In this document: positions 45,202-55,133 of the stretch, piece after piece
How the letters are laid out: the number at the start of each line of letters is the position of its first letter
How positions within the stretch are numbered: the first letter of the stretch is position 1
From: Flagellimonas sp. HMM57
Lineage (GTDB): Bacteria; Bacteroidota; Bacteroidia; Flavobacteriales; Flavobacteriaceae
Direction of reading: 5' to 3'
Length of the DNA: 64,000 bases
Assembly: GCF_021390175.1 (NCBI RefSeq)
Contig: NZ_CP090004.1
Location: 1,860,001-1,924,000 of the forward strand
Position numbers and translations under genes: made by a program
Notes under the pieces: model-generated
Databases searched by the model: none
Told to the model about the DNA's origin: nothing
What the model saw: only the letters and a program-made list of their open reading frames with translations

Positions 45202-45293
45202 TCATTTTCCATTTCTGATTTGGAATTGACAAATTAAACGTGCGAGAATTACCAATCTCCAAGAATAAAGCCTAACTATTACGAAATCTTTAC

Positions 45294-45309
45294 TACGTAT
45301 TACTACGTA
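45294..45309 (+). promoter_or_regulatory. TACGTA tandem pair upstream of the nitrate reductase gene
   Basis: TACTACGTAT (45291-45300) is followed directly by TACTACGTAA (45301-45310), placing two TACGTA hexamers exactly 10 bp apart, one helical turn. They end 49 bp before the reductase ATG. TATTTTTC at about 45316-45323 is a one-mismatch -7 box. The arrangement mirrors the nirB/cobA promoter. Confidence 0.65.
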
Positions 45310-45358
45310 ATTTTCTATTTTTCTTTTTTAAAAAATAGCAAAAACCAAATAGGTTGCT

Positions 45359-48300
45359 ATGCAGAAAAAAGAAAGCCAAGATACCATTTGTTCCTATTGC
45401 GGGGTAGGTTGCGGAATTACCGTAACCAAAGATAGTCGTGGAGCACTATCGGTTGTTGGAAATGAAGAGTACCCCGTAAACAAAGGGATGCTTTGTTCTA
45501 AGGGCAAGAACCTGAACTATGTGGCCCAAGATACGAGTGACAGAATCTTGTATCCAGAGATGCGTTGGAGCAGAAACCACCCATTACAAAGGGTTACTTG
45601 GGATATTGCGTTTAAGCGGGCGGCTGCAGTTTTCAAAAGTATTATTGACAAACATGGCCCCGATAGTGTTGGGTTTTATGTCTCTGGGCAATGCCTTACA
45701 GAAGAATACTATCTGGCCAATAAATTGACCAAAGGTTTTATTGGCACCAACAATATTGATACGAATTCCCGTTTGTGCATGAGTTCTGCTGTTGTTGGCT
45801 ATAAAAAAACAGTGGGAGAAGACGCGGTGCCTATAGCATATGAAGATATCGAGTTAGCCGATTGTTTTTTGATTGCTGGGGCCAATCCTGCATGGTGTCA
45901 TCCCATTTTGTTCCGAAGATTGGAAAAGCATAAAGAAGCTAATCCCAATATTAAAGTAATCGTTGTAGACCCAAGAAAAACGCAGACATGTGCCTTGGCC
46001 GATATACACCTTCAAATTTTACCCGGTACCGATGTTATTTTGTTCAATGCCATTGCGCGATGGTTGATCGAACGCAAAAAAATAGATACGTCCTTTATCA
46101 AAAAGCACACCTCAAATTTTGAAGCTTGCAGGCAAAGTGCTTTTAGCTTGACACTTAGACAAGCTGCGGCGGCATGTGGAATTACTCTAGAAGAAATTAA
46201 GAAAGCCGGTAAACTCATTGGTACTTCCAAACGGTTTATTAGCATGTGGACCATGGGGCTGAACCAAAGTGTAATCGGAACGGATAAAAATATGGCATTG
46301 CTCAATATTTCATTACTTACCGGACAGATTGGTAAGCCAGGTTGTGGGCCATTTTCGCTTACTGGGCAACCCAATGCCATGGGAGGTAGAGAAGTTGGGG
46401 GTATGGCCAATCTTCTTGCGGCGCATCGAGATTTGGGGAATCCCAAGCATCGAAAAGAAGTGGAGGAATTTTGGGGTGGAAAACCCATAAAGAAAGAACC
46501 AGGACTTACCGCTACAGAAATGTTCAATGCATTGAAAAATGGGAAACTAAAAGCCGTTTGGATTATCTGCACCAATCCTGTAGTGAGTCTGCCCAATGCC
46601 AAAAAAGTGGAAGCAGCACTCGAAAACGCAAGCTTTGTTGTTGTTCAAGATATTTCACATCGTTCCGAAACCACAACATATGCGGATTTGCTGCTTCCTG
46701 CGGCAGGTTGGTTAGAGAAAGAGGGCACCATGACCAATTCGGAACGGCGTATCAGTTATTTACCCAAAGTAATCGACCCACCTGGTGAAGCGTTGCCCGA
46801 TGCAGAAATCTTATGGCGCTTTGGTCAAGAAATGGGTTATCCAAGTTTTGAATACAATTCGGCCAGTGAAGTGTACGATGAGTATTGCTTGATGACCAAG
46901 GGCACCAACATTGATATTTCTGGACTGTCCTATGAGCGTCTAAAGAACGAAGGGAGTTTTCAGTGGCCAGTTCCACATAAAAACCACAAAGGAACACCAC
47001 GGCTATTTGAAGACCATAACTATTTCACCGTCAATGGAAAGGCTCATTTTAATGCTCCAAGAAAAATATATAACCAATCGGAACAAACGGATTCTGAATA
47101 TCCACTGATATTGAATACTGGACGTATTCGTGACCAATGGCATACCCGGACCAAAACAGGTAAGGTCAAACGTTTGCTCACACATATTCCCACACCTTAT
47201 CTTGAGATGAACAAAGTAGATGCTTATTTACATGGTTTGAAAGAAGAAGATATTGCGGTAGTTACCAGTAGAAGGGGCAGTGTACGGGTAAAGGTCAAAA
47301 TCAACTTTGATATTCGGGAGAAAGTGGTCTTTTTGCCCATGCACTGGGGTAAAATCTTGAACAACGATTTTAGTAGGGCCAATAACTTGACGAACGATTT
47401 GATAGATCCCATTTCTAAAGAGCCGGATTTTAAATATTGTGCGGTCAAGGTCGAGAAATATCAAAAACCAAAACAAAAAATAGTGATTGTTGGCGCTGGT
47501 GCTGCCGCCTATCGATTTATTCAATCATATCGAGAAAAAAATGAGGACGACGACCTCTATGTATTTTCAAAAGAAGCCTATCCTTTTTATAATAGGGTGC
47601 TGTTGCCAGAATATGTGAACGAGGAATTGCCTTGGGAGTCCTTACTCAAGTTAAAGCGGGGAGAACTAGAAAGGTTGAATGTCAATCTTTATCCTTCAAA
47701 TGGTATTTCACGGATAGATTCCGAGGAAAAAACAGTTACTGATGATAACGGCAAAACACATTCATACGACATTCTCGTATTGGCCACTGGTAGTCGGGCC
47801 TTTGTGCCCAATGAAGTTCGAATGGACTTGGCAGGACGTTTCACGATGCGTGAAAGAGGCGATGCGGATAGGTTGAAACATTATTTAAATGAAACAGGAC
47901 TTGCGTCCAACCAACAACATGTGGTTATTGTCGGGGGCGGACTGTTGGGCCTAGAACTGGCAGCATCGCTTAAAAAAATCGATATCAATATCAGCATTAT
48001 CCAACGTGCGCCACGTCTAATGGAACGCCAACTTGATGCCGTGGCCAGTCGCTTATTGGCCGAAGACGTCACCGAGAGAGGTATTCAAATCTACTTTGAT
48101 AGTGAAGTGAGCACTGTTTTTGAAGAACAAAAAAGCAAACACACACTTCAAGTGACATTAAAAACAGGGCGGACCATAACATGCAATGCTATTGTTTATG
48201 CTATTGGTACACGACCCAATATTCAATTGGCAAGAAGCGCGGATATCAAAACACGTAGAGGAGTAGAGGTCAATTCGTACCTGCAGAGCAGTAGACCTGA

Positions 48301-48892
48301 CATTTTTGCTTTGGGTGAAATTGCAGAATACAAAAATTCTTTGTTCGGGATCACTTCTGCTGCAGAGCAACAAGCCGACATTGCCGCTAACTATATTTTA
48401 GGTGACCTTGGAAGTATGTACTCGGGCTCTGTACTCATGAACATTTTAAAGTTTGAGAACTTAGATCTTTGCAGTATTGGGATGGTCAATGTTCCACCCG
48501 ATGATAGTTCATTTGAAGAAATCATTTTGATGGATGTGCGCAAAAGGTTCTATAAAAAGTGTATCGTTAAAGATGATACGTTAAAAGGAGCCATATTGAT
48601 GGGAGACAAAAATGAATTTGCAGAGTTTAAACGGTTAATCGAAGATGAAATTGAACTTTCCGAAAAGCGCGACGAACTCCTAAGGGGAACATCCAATACG
48701 GTTCCATTAAAGGGTAAACTCATTTGTTCATGCAGTCAGGTAGGCGAAGGAAATATTAAAGATGTAATTGCCAATGGATGTGATAGCTTCACTCAAATAT
48801 GTGTCGAAACTGGAGCGGGTCTTGGCTGTGGTAGTTGCAAGCCCGAGGTGAAGGCATTACTTGATACGGAAGTAAAAACAGTAAAAGCATGA
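45359..48892 (+). CDS. nasA: Assimilatory nitrate reductase fused to flavin oxidoreductase and BFD modules
   Basis: 1177 residues. N-terminal [4Fe-4S] ligands Cys11, Cys14, Cys18 and Cys46; the molybdenum-ligand Cys in NSRLCMSSAV; MGLNQSVIGTDKN, LTGQPNAMGGREVGG and the C-terminal molydopterin-binding part (LNTGRIRDQWHTRTKTGKV). From about residue 705 a NirB-like FAD/NAD domain follows (KIVIVGAGAAAYRFI; VVIVGGGLLGLELAASLK), and a BFD-like [2Fe-2S] segment (LICSCSQVGEG, GLGCGSCKPEV) ends the protein. It should reduce nitrate to nitrite in the cytoplasm. Fusion of catalytic and reductase parts replaces the separate NasB of other bacteria. It overlaps the next gene by 4 bp. Confidence 0.94.
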   Translation: MQKKESQDTICSYCGVGCGITVTKDSRGALSVVGNEEYPVNKGMLCSKGKNLNYVAQDTSDRILYPEMRWSRNHPLQRVTWDIAFKRAAAVFKSIIDKHGPDSVGFYVSGQCLTEEYYLANKLTKGFIGTNNIDTNSRLCMSSAVVGYKKTVGEDAVPIAYEDIELADCFLIAGANPAWCHPILFRRLEKHKEANPNIKVIVVDPRKTQTCALADIHLQILPGTDVILFNAIARWLIERKKIDTSFIKKHTSNFEACRQSAFSLTLRQAAAACGITLEEIKKAGKLIGTSKRFISMWTMGLNQSVIGTDKNMALLNISLLTGQIGKPGCGPFSLTGQPNAMGGREVGGMANLLAAHRDLGNPKHRKEVEEFWGGKPIKKEPGLTATEMFNALKNGKLKAVWIICTNPVVSLPNAKKVEAALENASFVVVQDISHRSETTTYADLLLPAAGWLEKEGTMTNSERRISYLPKVIDPPGEALPDAEILWRFGQEMGYPSFEYNSASEVYDEYCLMTKGTNIDISGLSYERLKNEGSFQWPVPHKNHKGTPRLFEDHNYFTVNGKAHFNAPRKIYNQSEQTDSEYPLILNTGRIRDQWHTRTKTGKVKRLLTHIPTPYLEMNKVDAYLHGLKEEDIAVVTSRRGSVRVKVKINFDIREKVVFLPMHWGKILNNDFSRANNLTNDLIDPISKEPDFKYCAVKVEKYQKPKQKIVIVGAGAAAYRFIQSYREKNEDDDLYVFSKEAYPFYNRVLLPEYVNEELPWESLLKLKRGELERLNVNLYPSNGISRIDSEEKTVTDDNGKTHSYDILVLATGSRAFVPNEVRMDLAGRFTMRERGDADRLKHYLNETGLASNQQHVVIVGGGLLGLELAASLKKIDINISIIQRAPRLMERQLDAVASRLLAEDVTERGIQIYFDSEVSTVFEEQKSKHTLQVTLKTGRTITCNAIVYAIGTRPNIQLARSADIKTRRGVEVNSYLQSSRPDIFALGEIAEYKNSLFGITSAAEQQADIAANYILGDLGSMYSGSVLMNILKFENLDLCSIGMVNVPPDDSSFEEIILMDVRKRFYKKCIVKDDTLKGAILMGDKNEFAEFKRLIEDEIELSEKRDELLRGTSNTVPLKGKLICSCSQVGEGNIKDVIANGCDSFTQICVETGAGLGCGSCKPEVKALLDTEVKTVKA

Positions 48893-50346
48893 AAAATGAC
48901 AACTTATATCGCATATTTTTAAAGGGTGGAGTGACTTCCCCTGGTGAGCTTAAAGATTGCATTACCATGCTGACATCAGTAGGATTGAACGAAGTCTATT
49001 TTGGTTCAAGACAAGACCTACTTTTTCCTTTGGACACTAAAAATAATATTGAAGACAATCTAACTCCTTCTTTCGGTAACGATGTAATTGGGGACCGAAG
49101 TTTTCAGAATATTGTTTGCTCATACGTATCGGCCGATATTTTTGAGATGACCTATTGGCTCAAGGGTTCGACCTATCTTTATATTTTGGAACAGTTCGAT
49201 TACATACCTAAGTTGAAAATCAATATTACGGATCCCAAACAACGTCTGGTACCCCTATTTAGCGGAAACTTGAATTTTATTGCTTCGGACCAAGAAGACT
49301 ATTGGTATTTGCATGTGGACTTACCGCATTGGGAGAAGGCGGCATATTATCCTGTTTTGGTTTACAGCTGGGATATTGTGAAAATTTGTAAGGCCATTGA
49401 GGCCATTTATACGGAGGCCAATACCATTGACACCCTTTTTTATATGCTCAATCAGCGTATAGATACTAACAACAAGAGTATCGCCAAGCCTTTGGAAATA
49501 CCGTATTTAACGTTTCCGTATTATGAAGGGATGAACCGTATGGGTCTAGATCAATATTGGTTGGGGCTCTATTGGAGAAACAACAGATATGATTTGGAGT
49601 TTTTAAAGGAATTTTGTGGTTTTTGTTTGGACAATAGTGTTGGAAAGATTTGTATTACCCCTTGGAAGTCTTTCATTGTGAAAGGCATCAAACAAAAAAG
49701 CCGTCCGGAATTGGAACGCTTTCTTGGACAATGGGGCATTAATGTCAGGCATTCACAATTGGAAATGAACTGGCATTTACCTGTTGACGATACAGAGGCT
49801 CTAGAGCTTAAAAAATTCTTAGTACGTAGTTTTGACCAAAATGATATCAGTACTTATGGACTCACGTTTGGTATAAGTAATGAAGCGGGGAAGAGATCTC
49901 ACTTTTCATCCGTGATCATTGAGAAAAACCAAGCTCCGGAAATTGTAAAGGAGTTTGCTGTAAGACCCACCTATAATGTGTTGTATTTTGAAAATTTTGA
50001 CCCCAATACAAACAACTATATCTCTTATGCTCAGGATGTAGATAAGATTGAATTGCCTGGGCTCCTAATGGAACTCAGTAAAAAATATTTTGAACAACTG
50101 GGCGCAACAAAAAATAAAGAAACCGAAGTTTCGGAAAAAACAATGTCGCTAAGCGAAGTATACCAGTGCCCATCTTGTATGACCGTTTATGACGAAAGTC
50201 TTGGGGACAGCAAAAATGCTATAGATTCAGGCACAAAATTTGAAAAACTCCCTGAAGAATACGTTTGTTCCGTTTGTGGTAGTTCTAAAGATGCGTTTAT
50301 TAAAACCGAATTGAAAATAGAACAAGCAAAAACGCTTGATTTGTAG
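48889..50346 (+). CDS. Siroheme-reductase-like protein with C-terminal rubredoxin domain
   Basis: 485 residues, starting in an ATGA overlap with the reductase stop. The first ~400 residues resemble ferredoxin-like halves of sulfite/nitrite reductases (YRIFLKGGVTSPGELKDCIT, VGKICITPWKSFIVKGIKQK), but there is no CxxxxxC...CxxxC set for the [4Fe-4S]-siroheme. The last ~60 residues are a rubredoxin: YQCPSCMTVYDESLGDS and EYVCSVCGSSKDAF, four Cys for one iron. It is likely an electron carrier or partner of the fused nitrate reductase rather than a reductase itself (inference). Confidence 0.8.
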   Translation: MKNDNLYRIFLKGGVTSPGELKDCITMLTSVGLNEVYFGSRQDLLFPLDTKNNIEDNLTPSFGNDVIGDRSFQNIVCSYVSADIFEMTYWLKGSTYLYILEQFDYIPKLKINITDPKQRLVPLFSGNLNFIASDQEDYWYLHVDLPHWEKAAYYPVLVYSWDIVKICKAIEAIYTEANTIDTLFYMLNQRIDTNNKSIAKPLEIPYLTFPYYEGMNRMGLDQYWLGLYWRNNRYDLEFLKEFCGFCLDNSVGKICITPWKSFIVKGIKQKSRPELERFLGQWGINVRHSQLEMNWHLPVDDTEALELKKFLVRSFDQNDISTYGLTFGISNEAGKRSHFSSVIIEKNQAPEIVKEFAVRPTYNVLYFENFDPNTNNYISYAQDVDKIELPGLLMELSKKYFEQLGATKNKETEVSEKTMSLSEVYQCPSCMTVYDESLGDSKNAIDSGTKFEKLPEEYVCSVCGSSKDAFIKTELKIEQAKTLDL

Positions 50347-50410
50347 TAATGGATACTGGCTGACCTTATAGTTCCCACTAAATGTAGCCAAACATTTATT
50401 ACATTTGGCC

Positions 50411-52501
50411 ATGCCTACTATCGATTATAAACAACAACTTTTACCCCTCCTCAAGACGCACTTCGGCTACGATTCATTCAGGCCCAACCAGTTGGAAGTA
50501 ATAGAAGATGTCCTTTCCAAAAAAGATGTTTTGGCCATTATGCCTACCGGAGGTGGAAAATCCCTCTGCTTTCAATTGCCTGCTTTGGTCATGGACGGAA
50601 CAGCAATCGTAGTGTCCCCGTTGATTGCATTGATGAAGGATCAAGTTGACGCTTTAAATGCCAACGGAGTGTCTGCGGCATATTACAACAGTTCACAACC
50701 ACAAGAAGTACAACAAGCCATTTTTGAAGAACTTAAAAATGGAGCACTGAAATTATTCTACGTTGCACCGGAAAGCATTGCTCAGTTCAATACGATTTTT
50801 GAGGCATTGAAAATTAGCTTGTTTGCTGTTGATGAAGCACATTGTATCTCCTCGTGGGGACACGACTTTAGGCCAGCATACAAACAATTGGGAAGTTTAA
50901 AAACGAGTTTTCCAGAAGTTCCCGTAATAGCGCTAACGGCTACAGCCGATAAAACAACACAAGACGATATAGTAGAACAGCTTTCAATTTTAGATGCTTC
51001 GAGGCATTTGGCCTCTTTTAACCGGCCGAATTTGTATTTAGATGTTAGACCAGGACAAAACCGTGTCAAGCAGATTCTAAACTTCTTGCAAGCACGCTCC
51101 GATGAAAGCGGGATTATGTATTGTTTGAGCAGAAAAAGTACAGAAAAGTTAGCGGAGCAGCTTCGCAATTCAGGGTATGAAGCCCAAGCTTATCACGCGG
51201 GAATGAGTGCTGAGGAACGCACAAAAGTTCAGGAAGATTTTATCAATGACCGTACATCGATTATTTGCGCTACAATAGCTTTTGGGATGGGTATTGACAA
51301 GAGCAATGTACGCTGGGTCATCCACTACAACTTGCCAAAGAACCTGGAAGGCTATTATCAAGAGATCGGCAGGGCGGGGCGTGATGGCCTGCCCTCCCAT
51401 ACGTTACTTTTTTATAGCTATGCGGATGTATTCCAGCTGCAAAAATTTATAGCCGAAAGCGAAAATGCCCAAGTACAAAATGCTAAATTGGAGCGTATGC
51501 AGCAATTTGCCGAAGCGTTAAGCTGTCGCCGTATTGCATTGCTTAATTATTTTGGGGAACACGTTACCGAGGATTGTGGCAACTGTGATATCTGTAAAGC
51601 TCCACCATCTTATTTTGATGGGACGATACTGACACAAAAGATATGTTCGGCTGTTGCCCGTATGAAAGAGCAAGAACCCATGGGAATCCTTATCGATGTG
51701 CTTCGTGGTGCTCAAAACGCACAGGTATTTGATAAAGGACTTCAATATATTAAGACTTACGGCGCGGTAAAAGATGTTTCTTGGCAAGATTTGCAACAGT
51801 ATGTAATTCAATTGCTCAACCAAGGCGTTTTGGAAATCAGTTTTAAGGAGAACAATCGTATTGCACTGACCCCTTTGGCAAAAGAAGTCCTGTTTCATAA
51901 AAAACAGGTGCAATTAGCAGAGCTGAATCAGGTGGAGAAACAAACTGAAAAGAAAACACGGCAGCAAACTAGTAAAACAGGCCTTTTTGAAAAGCTTCGT
52001 TTGCTCCGCTATGAAATTGCTAAGGAAGAGGGTGTACCAGCGTATGTAGTTTTTGGAGATGCCAGTTTAAAGGATATGGAAGCCAAATTGCCTCTCACCC
52101 CATTAGAATTTGCCGAAGTATCAGGAGTGGGAGAAGCCAAATTGGAGAAGTATGCCGAAGTTTTCCTGAAAGAGATAGCAATTCATGTTGAAGAATCAAA
52201 ACCAAAAATTCCAACGCACGAGCAGTCGTTTGGTATGTTTAAAGAGGGATTATCTCCTTCGGAAATTGCCCAAAAGCGAGAGCTTACCGAAAATACTATC
52301 TACAACCACTTAATAAAGATGCATGCCCAGGGTGAGGAAATAGACCTTCAAGAACTAATTACTCTCGATGAACTTTCCAAAATTGAAAATGCCAAAATCA
52401 ACTTGCCCGAAGCGGAAGGGTTAAAAGCGTATTTCGACTATTTTGAAGAGAAGGTACCCTATTGGAAGATAAAAATTGGATTGTATTTTCTGGATGTGTA
52501 A
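50411..52501 (+). CDS. recQ: ATP-dependent DNA helicase RecQ
   Basis: 696 residues from the ATG at 50411; the TTG at 50405 is possible but weaker. Motifs: [18 protein letters not shown] (Walker A), [18 protein letters not shown] (DEAH), [21 protein letters not shown]. The RQC zinc ligands are seen in [13 protein letters not shown] and [11 protein letters not shown]. An HRDC domain follows ([20 protein letters not shown]) and a C-terminal helix-turn-helix region ([20 protein letters not shown]). 3'-5' helicase of recombination and repair. It is not part of the nitrate cluster functionally; the gap is 64 bp. Confidence 0.96.
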   Translation: MPTIDYKQQLLPLLKTHFGYDSFRPNQLEVIEDVLSKKDVLAIMPTGGGKSLCFQLPALVMDGTAIVVSPLIALMKDQVDALNANGVSAAYYNSSQPQEVQQAIFEELKNGALKLFYVAPESIAQFNTIFEALKISLFAVDEAHCISSWGHDFRPAYKQLGSLKTSFPEVPVIALTATADKTTQDDIVEQLSILDASRHLASFNRPNLYLDVRPGQNRVKQILNFLQARSDESGIMYCLSRKSTEKLAEQLRNSGYEAQAYHAGMSAEERTKVQEDFINDRTSIICATIAFGMGIDKSNVRWVIHYNLPKNLEGYYQEIGRAGRDGLPSHTLLFYSYADVFQLQKFIAESENAQVQNAKLERMQQFAEALSCRRIALLNYFGEHVTEDCGNCDICKAPPSYFDGTILTQKICSAVARMKEQEPMGILIDVLRGAQNAQVFDKGLQYIKTYGAVKDVSWQDLQQYVIQLLNQGVLEISFKENNRIALTPLAKEVLFHKKQVQLAELNQVEKQTEKKTRQQTSKTGLFEKLRLLRYEIAKEEGVPAYVVFGDASLKDMEAKLPLTPLEFAEVSGVGEAKLEKYAEVFLKEIAIHVEESKPKIPTHEQSFGMFKEGLSPSEIAQKRELTENTIYNHLIKMHAQGEEIDLQELITLDELSKIENAKINLPEAEGLKAYFDYFEEKVPYWKIKIGLYFLDV

Positions 52502-52674
52502 TTTATGTAATATAGGTTTGATTACTATTCCTTGGTATCATCAAAATCCATGCTATATTTTCGTTAGCCTCCCTTTTCCGTGTACAGATACAGATATGAG
52601 CAATCGAAGGGCAGTCAAGTTGTAGAAAATAAGGATAATGGCTTATTAAGTACCATTCAAAAATCAACTTTAAA

Positions 52675-53232
52675 ATGAAAAATCCCCTGTTAACAATACT
52701 TTGTACAACCTTAATTTCTTGCGGAACTCTAAAAGATAAAACAGCATTTGATACAATAGCTGTTGACATAAACTTGAATAGTGGTTTGTTTGATTCAACG
52801 GAGTTTATATTAAACCCCATGACTTTGCGAACGGAATCTGGATATGATAATGTTCCTGATTCGACACGATATATCATAACATCCAATGCAATTGTAAATA
52901 ATGACAGCCTGAGATTGATGAGGTTTACGGAATTAAGGCGAATAGACGCTGACACTCTTGAACTGAATATCTACGAAACAAATCCTGCGTATTCCCAAAA
53001 TTTGACAATAAAGATTGTTGACAATCAGTTTAAATCGGAATTTGATTATAGGATGCCGGGGCCACCGTTAGACCCAAAGGTAAAAACGCTTAGGCAAAAA
53101 TTAACTGTTAAAGGAATTCCCAAACAACAAGGGGAAATGATTTTTGGAACATTTTACTTTAAGGGAATTTGTGTATCGGATTGTAGTGAAGAAATTGAAA
53201 TAAAAGGTGCTTTTAAAGCCGAATTGGAATAA
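52675..53232 (+). CDS. Hypothetical lipoprotein
   Basis: 185 residues with a lipoprotein signal (MKNPLLTILCTTLISCG; lipobox LISC). The rest is beta-rich: DTIAVDINLNSGLFDSTEF, RYIITSNAIVNNDSLRLMRF, SQNLTIKIVDNQFKSEFDY, GEMIFGTFYFKGICVSDCSE. The N-terminal spacing and the second Cys pair suggest a small disulfide-stabilised beta sandwich. No family recognised. It is single, between recQ and the convergent nrd operon. Confidence 0.72.
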   Translation: MKNPLLTILCTTLISCGTLKDKTAFDTIAVDINLNSGLFDSTEFILNPMTLRTESGYDNVPDSTRYIITSNAIVNNDSLRLMRFTELRRIDADTLELNIYETNPAYSQNLTIKIVDNQFKSEFDYRMPGPPLDPKVKTLRQKLTVKGIPKQQGEMIFGTFYFKGICVSDCSEEIEIKGAFKAELE

Positions 53233-53263
53233 AAAAGATTGTTCCATAAAGTATAGAGGTCAC

Positions 53264-53320
53264 TGAGCTTGTCGAAACCAAATAATGGTTAATGGGCCAA
53301 TACATATTTCGACAGGCTCA
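53264..53320. repeat. Inverted repeat TGAGCTTGTCGAAA / TTTCGACAGGCTCA
   Basis: Two 14-bp arms (53264-53277 and 53307-53320) are complementary with one G-T pair around a 29-nt spacer. They lie between the convergent lipoprotein and nrdA genes. The TTCGACA...CTCA pattern is a REP-like element seen in intergenic spaces of many bacteria. It may serve as a bidirectional terminator. Confidence 0.75.
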
Positions 53321-53342
53321 ATATGACATTCTAGATTACTTT

Positions 53343-55133
53343 TTACGCTTCACAGCTAGCACATTCTTTCTTTTGCTTGAATTTTTGTGCAGCATTCATG
53401 CTATGTTGATAGTACAGTGATTTTAAGCCAAGTTTCCATGCAGTAACATGGATTTTATTGATTTCTTTCACTGGCATATCTGGATGTACGATAATATTGA
53501 CCGATTGCCCTTGATCAATATGATTTTGTCTATTGGCAGCTTGATAAATAATATCCAGTTGGTCAATTTCCGAATAGGTCTTGAACACATCTTTTTCTTC
53601 CTCTGTCAAGAAATCGAGATGTTGTACGGAACCATCATAATCCCTAATACTTCTCCAAACTTCTGTAGTGTTTTTCCCTTTTTCTTCCAAAAGTGCTAAC
53701 AAGAACGGATTTTTGATGGTCGTTTTTACCTTGGCAATATCCTTAACATAGGTATTGGACCAAATAGGTTCTATTCCTTGTGACACTTGGCCCAAAATAA
53801 AAGCTGATGAAGTAGTAGGGGCAATGGCGTTCAAGGTGGCATTACGTCGACCATAGCCTTTTAAGACTTTTGGTTCTCCAAATTTGGTGGCCAACTCCTC
53901 GGAAGCTTTATAGGACTTTTCTTTTATTGCACGGAAAATCTCATTGTTGAGGTTATAGGCTTCTTGGCTATTGAACGGAAGCATTTTAGACTGTAATAAG
54001 GAATGCCATCCCAAAACACCCAATCCTAAAGCCCTGTTTTCTTTTGCAAAATTATAGGCGCGCTCCATAAAAAGAAAAGTCTGTCGGTCTTCACGATCAT
54101 CGGAATCACGATATGCTTCTAACTTCTGGGTGAATTCGGTTATTACGGCATCAAGGAAATATACCATGGTCTCCACGGCATCGGTATCTTTCCATTTATC
54201 GTAGTGCAATAGGTTTACAGAAGACAGTACGCAAACAAACGACCAATTATCGTTGGAGGGCAACATGATTTCGGTACAAAGATTACTGGCGTAAATACTA
54301 TGTTTTTTGTCCCTATAAACATCAGCCGCAGCGTTGTTCGCATGATCTTTAAAGAAAATATAGGGATAGCCCATTTCTCCTCTTCGCTGTAATACTTTTG
54401 CCCAGATAGAACGTTTTTTAGTATCTCCATCTATCATTTCCTGCATCCACTGGTCGGTTACAGTGACACCATGTGTCAACTCTTGGATTGGATTTCCTTC
54501 GGTGCCGATTTCCAAAAACTCCATAATATCTGGATGCTCTACTGGTAGATAAGGAGAAAAACGCCCCCTCCTAACAGAGCCTTGGCTCACAACATCTACC
54601 ATAGACTCAAAAAGCTGCATGATGTGGACCGCACCAGATGCTTGACCATTATTTTTTACCTCAGCTCCTCTATGCCTGATCTTGCCAAAATACCCAGATG
54701 TACCACCACCAAGTTTGGACATCATCCCTACCTCGGATTGCGTGTAAAGAATGTTGCCCATATCATCATCGATATGAGATCCAAAACAACTGATAGGAAG
54801 TCCTCTTTCCTTGCCAAAATTGGACCATACGGGTGATGCCAAAGAGAAGAAACCCTGTGACATATAGCCATAAAACTTATCGGAAAAACCAGGTATCCCC
54901 AATAATTGTTCTGCCCTATCCGCAATTTCGCGTATGCGTTGTTCCGCAGTATAACCTTGCGTCAAATAGCCTGAGGCCAAAAAGTTTCTACTATGTTCGG
55001 TCAGCCATTCAAACCCACCATTTGATGCTGTGGCCAGATTTTTTAAGGCTTCTTTTCTTGCGTTTACGAGCTGGTCGCTATCGGATACTATTTCTGTTGT
55101 TTTAGGGGTTGCCGTGTGTTTTGAATCAATCAT
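53343..55133 (-). CDS. nrdA: Ribonucleotide reductase large subunit NrdA (no ATP-cone)
   Basis: 596 residues, shorter than classic NrdA (about 750) because the N-terminal ATP-cone is absent. Catalytic features: a cysteine in GLPISCFGSHIDDDMGN, the active-site NLCTEI (Asn-x-Cys-x-Glu), a second cysteine in WSFVCVLSSVNL, and the C-terminal redox pair KKECASCEA. It reduces ribonucleoside diphosphates to deoxy forms with NrdB. It directly follows nrdB (stop and start are adjacent). Overall activity control must come from the cone on NrdB. Confidence 0.96.
   Translation of the reverse strand: MIDSKHTATPKTTEIVSDSDQLVNARKEALKNLATASNGGFEWLTEHSRNFLASGYLTQGYTAEQRIREIADRAEQLLGIPGFSDKFYGYMSQGFFSLASPVWSNFGKERGLPISCFGSHIDDDMGNILYTQSEVGMMSKLGGGTSGYFGKIRHRGAEVKNNGQASGAVHIMQLFESMVDVVSQGSVRRGRFSPYLPVEHPDIMEFLEIGTEGNPIQELTHGVTVTDQWMQEMIDGDTKKRSIWAKVLQRRGEMGYPYIFFKDHANNAAADVYRDKKHSIYASNLCTEIMLPSNDNWSFVCVLSSVNLLHYDKWKDTDAVETMVYFLDAVITEFTQKLEAYRDSDDREDRQTFLFMERAYNFAKENRALGLGVLGWHSLLQSKMLPFNSQEAYNLNNEIFRAIKEKSYKASEELATKFGEPKVLKGYGRRNATLNAIAPTTSSAFILGQVSQGIEPIWSNTYVKDIAKVKTTIKNPFLLALLEEKGKNTTEVWRSIRDYDGSVQHLDFLTEEEKDVFKTYSEIDQLDIIYQAANRQNHIDQGQSVNIIVHPDMPVKEINKIHVTAWKLGLKSLYYQHSMNAAQKFKQKKECASCEA

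Noticed and set aside
38021..49830. Single TACGTA hexamers inside cobA, nrtA and the rubredoxin gene
   Set aside because: Isolated and within coding DNA; a 6-mer of this kind is expected by chance several times in the window. Only the paired intergenic sites are claimed.
50380..50410. AAATGT/ACATTT inverted repeats before recQ
   Set aside because: Short, AT-rich and without a T-run; too weak to call a terminator or operator.
52503..52955. Minus-strand 150-codon frame
   Set aside because: Shadow of the lipoprotein gene at 52675-53232, whose signal peptide and composition are convincing.
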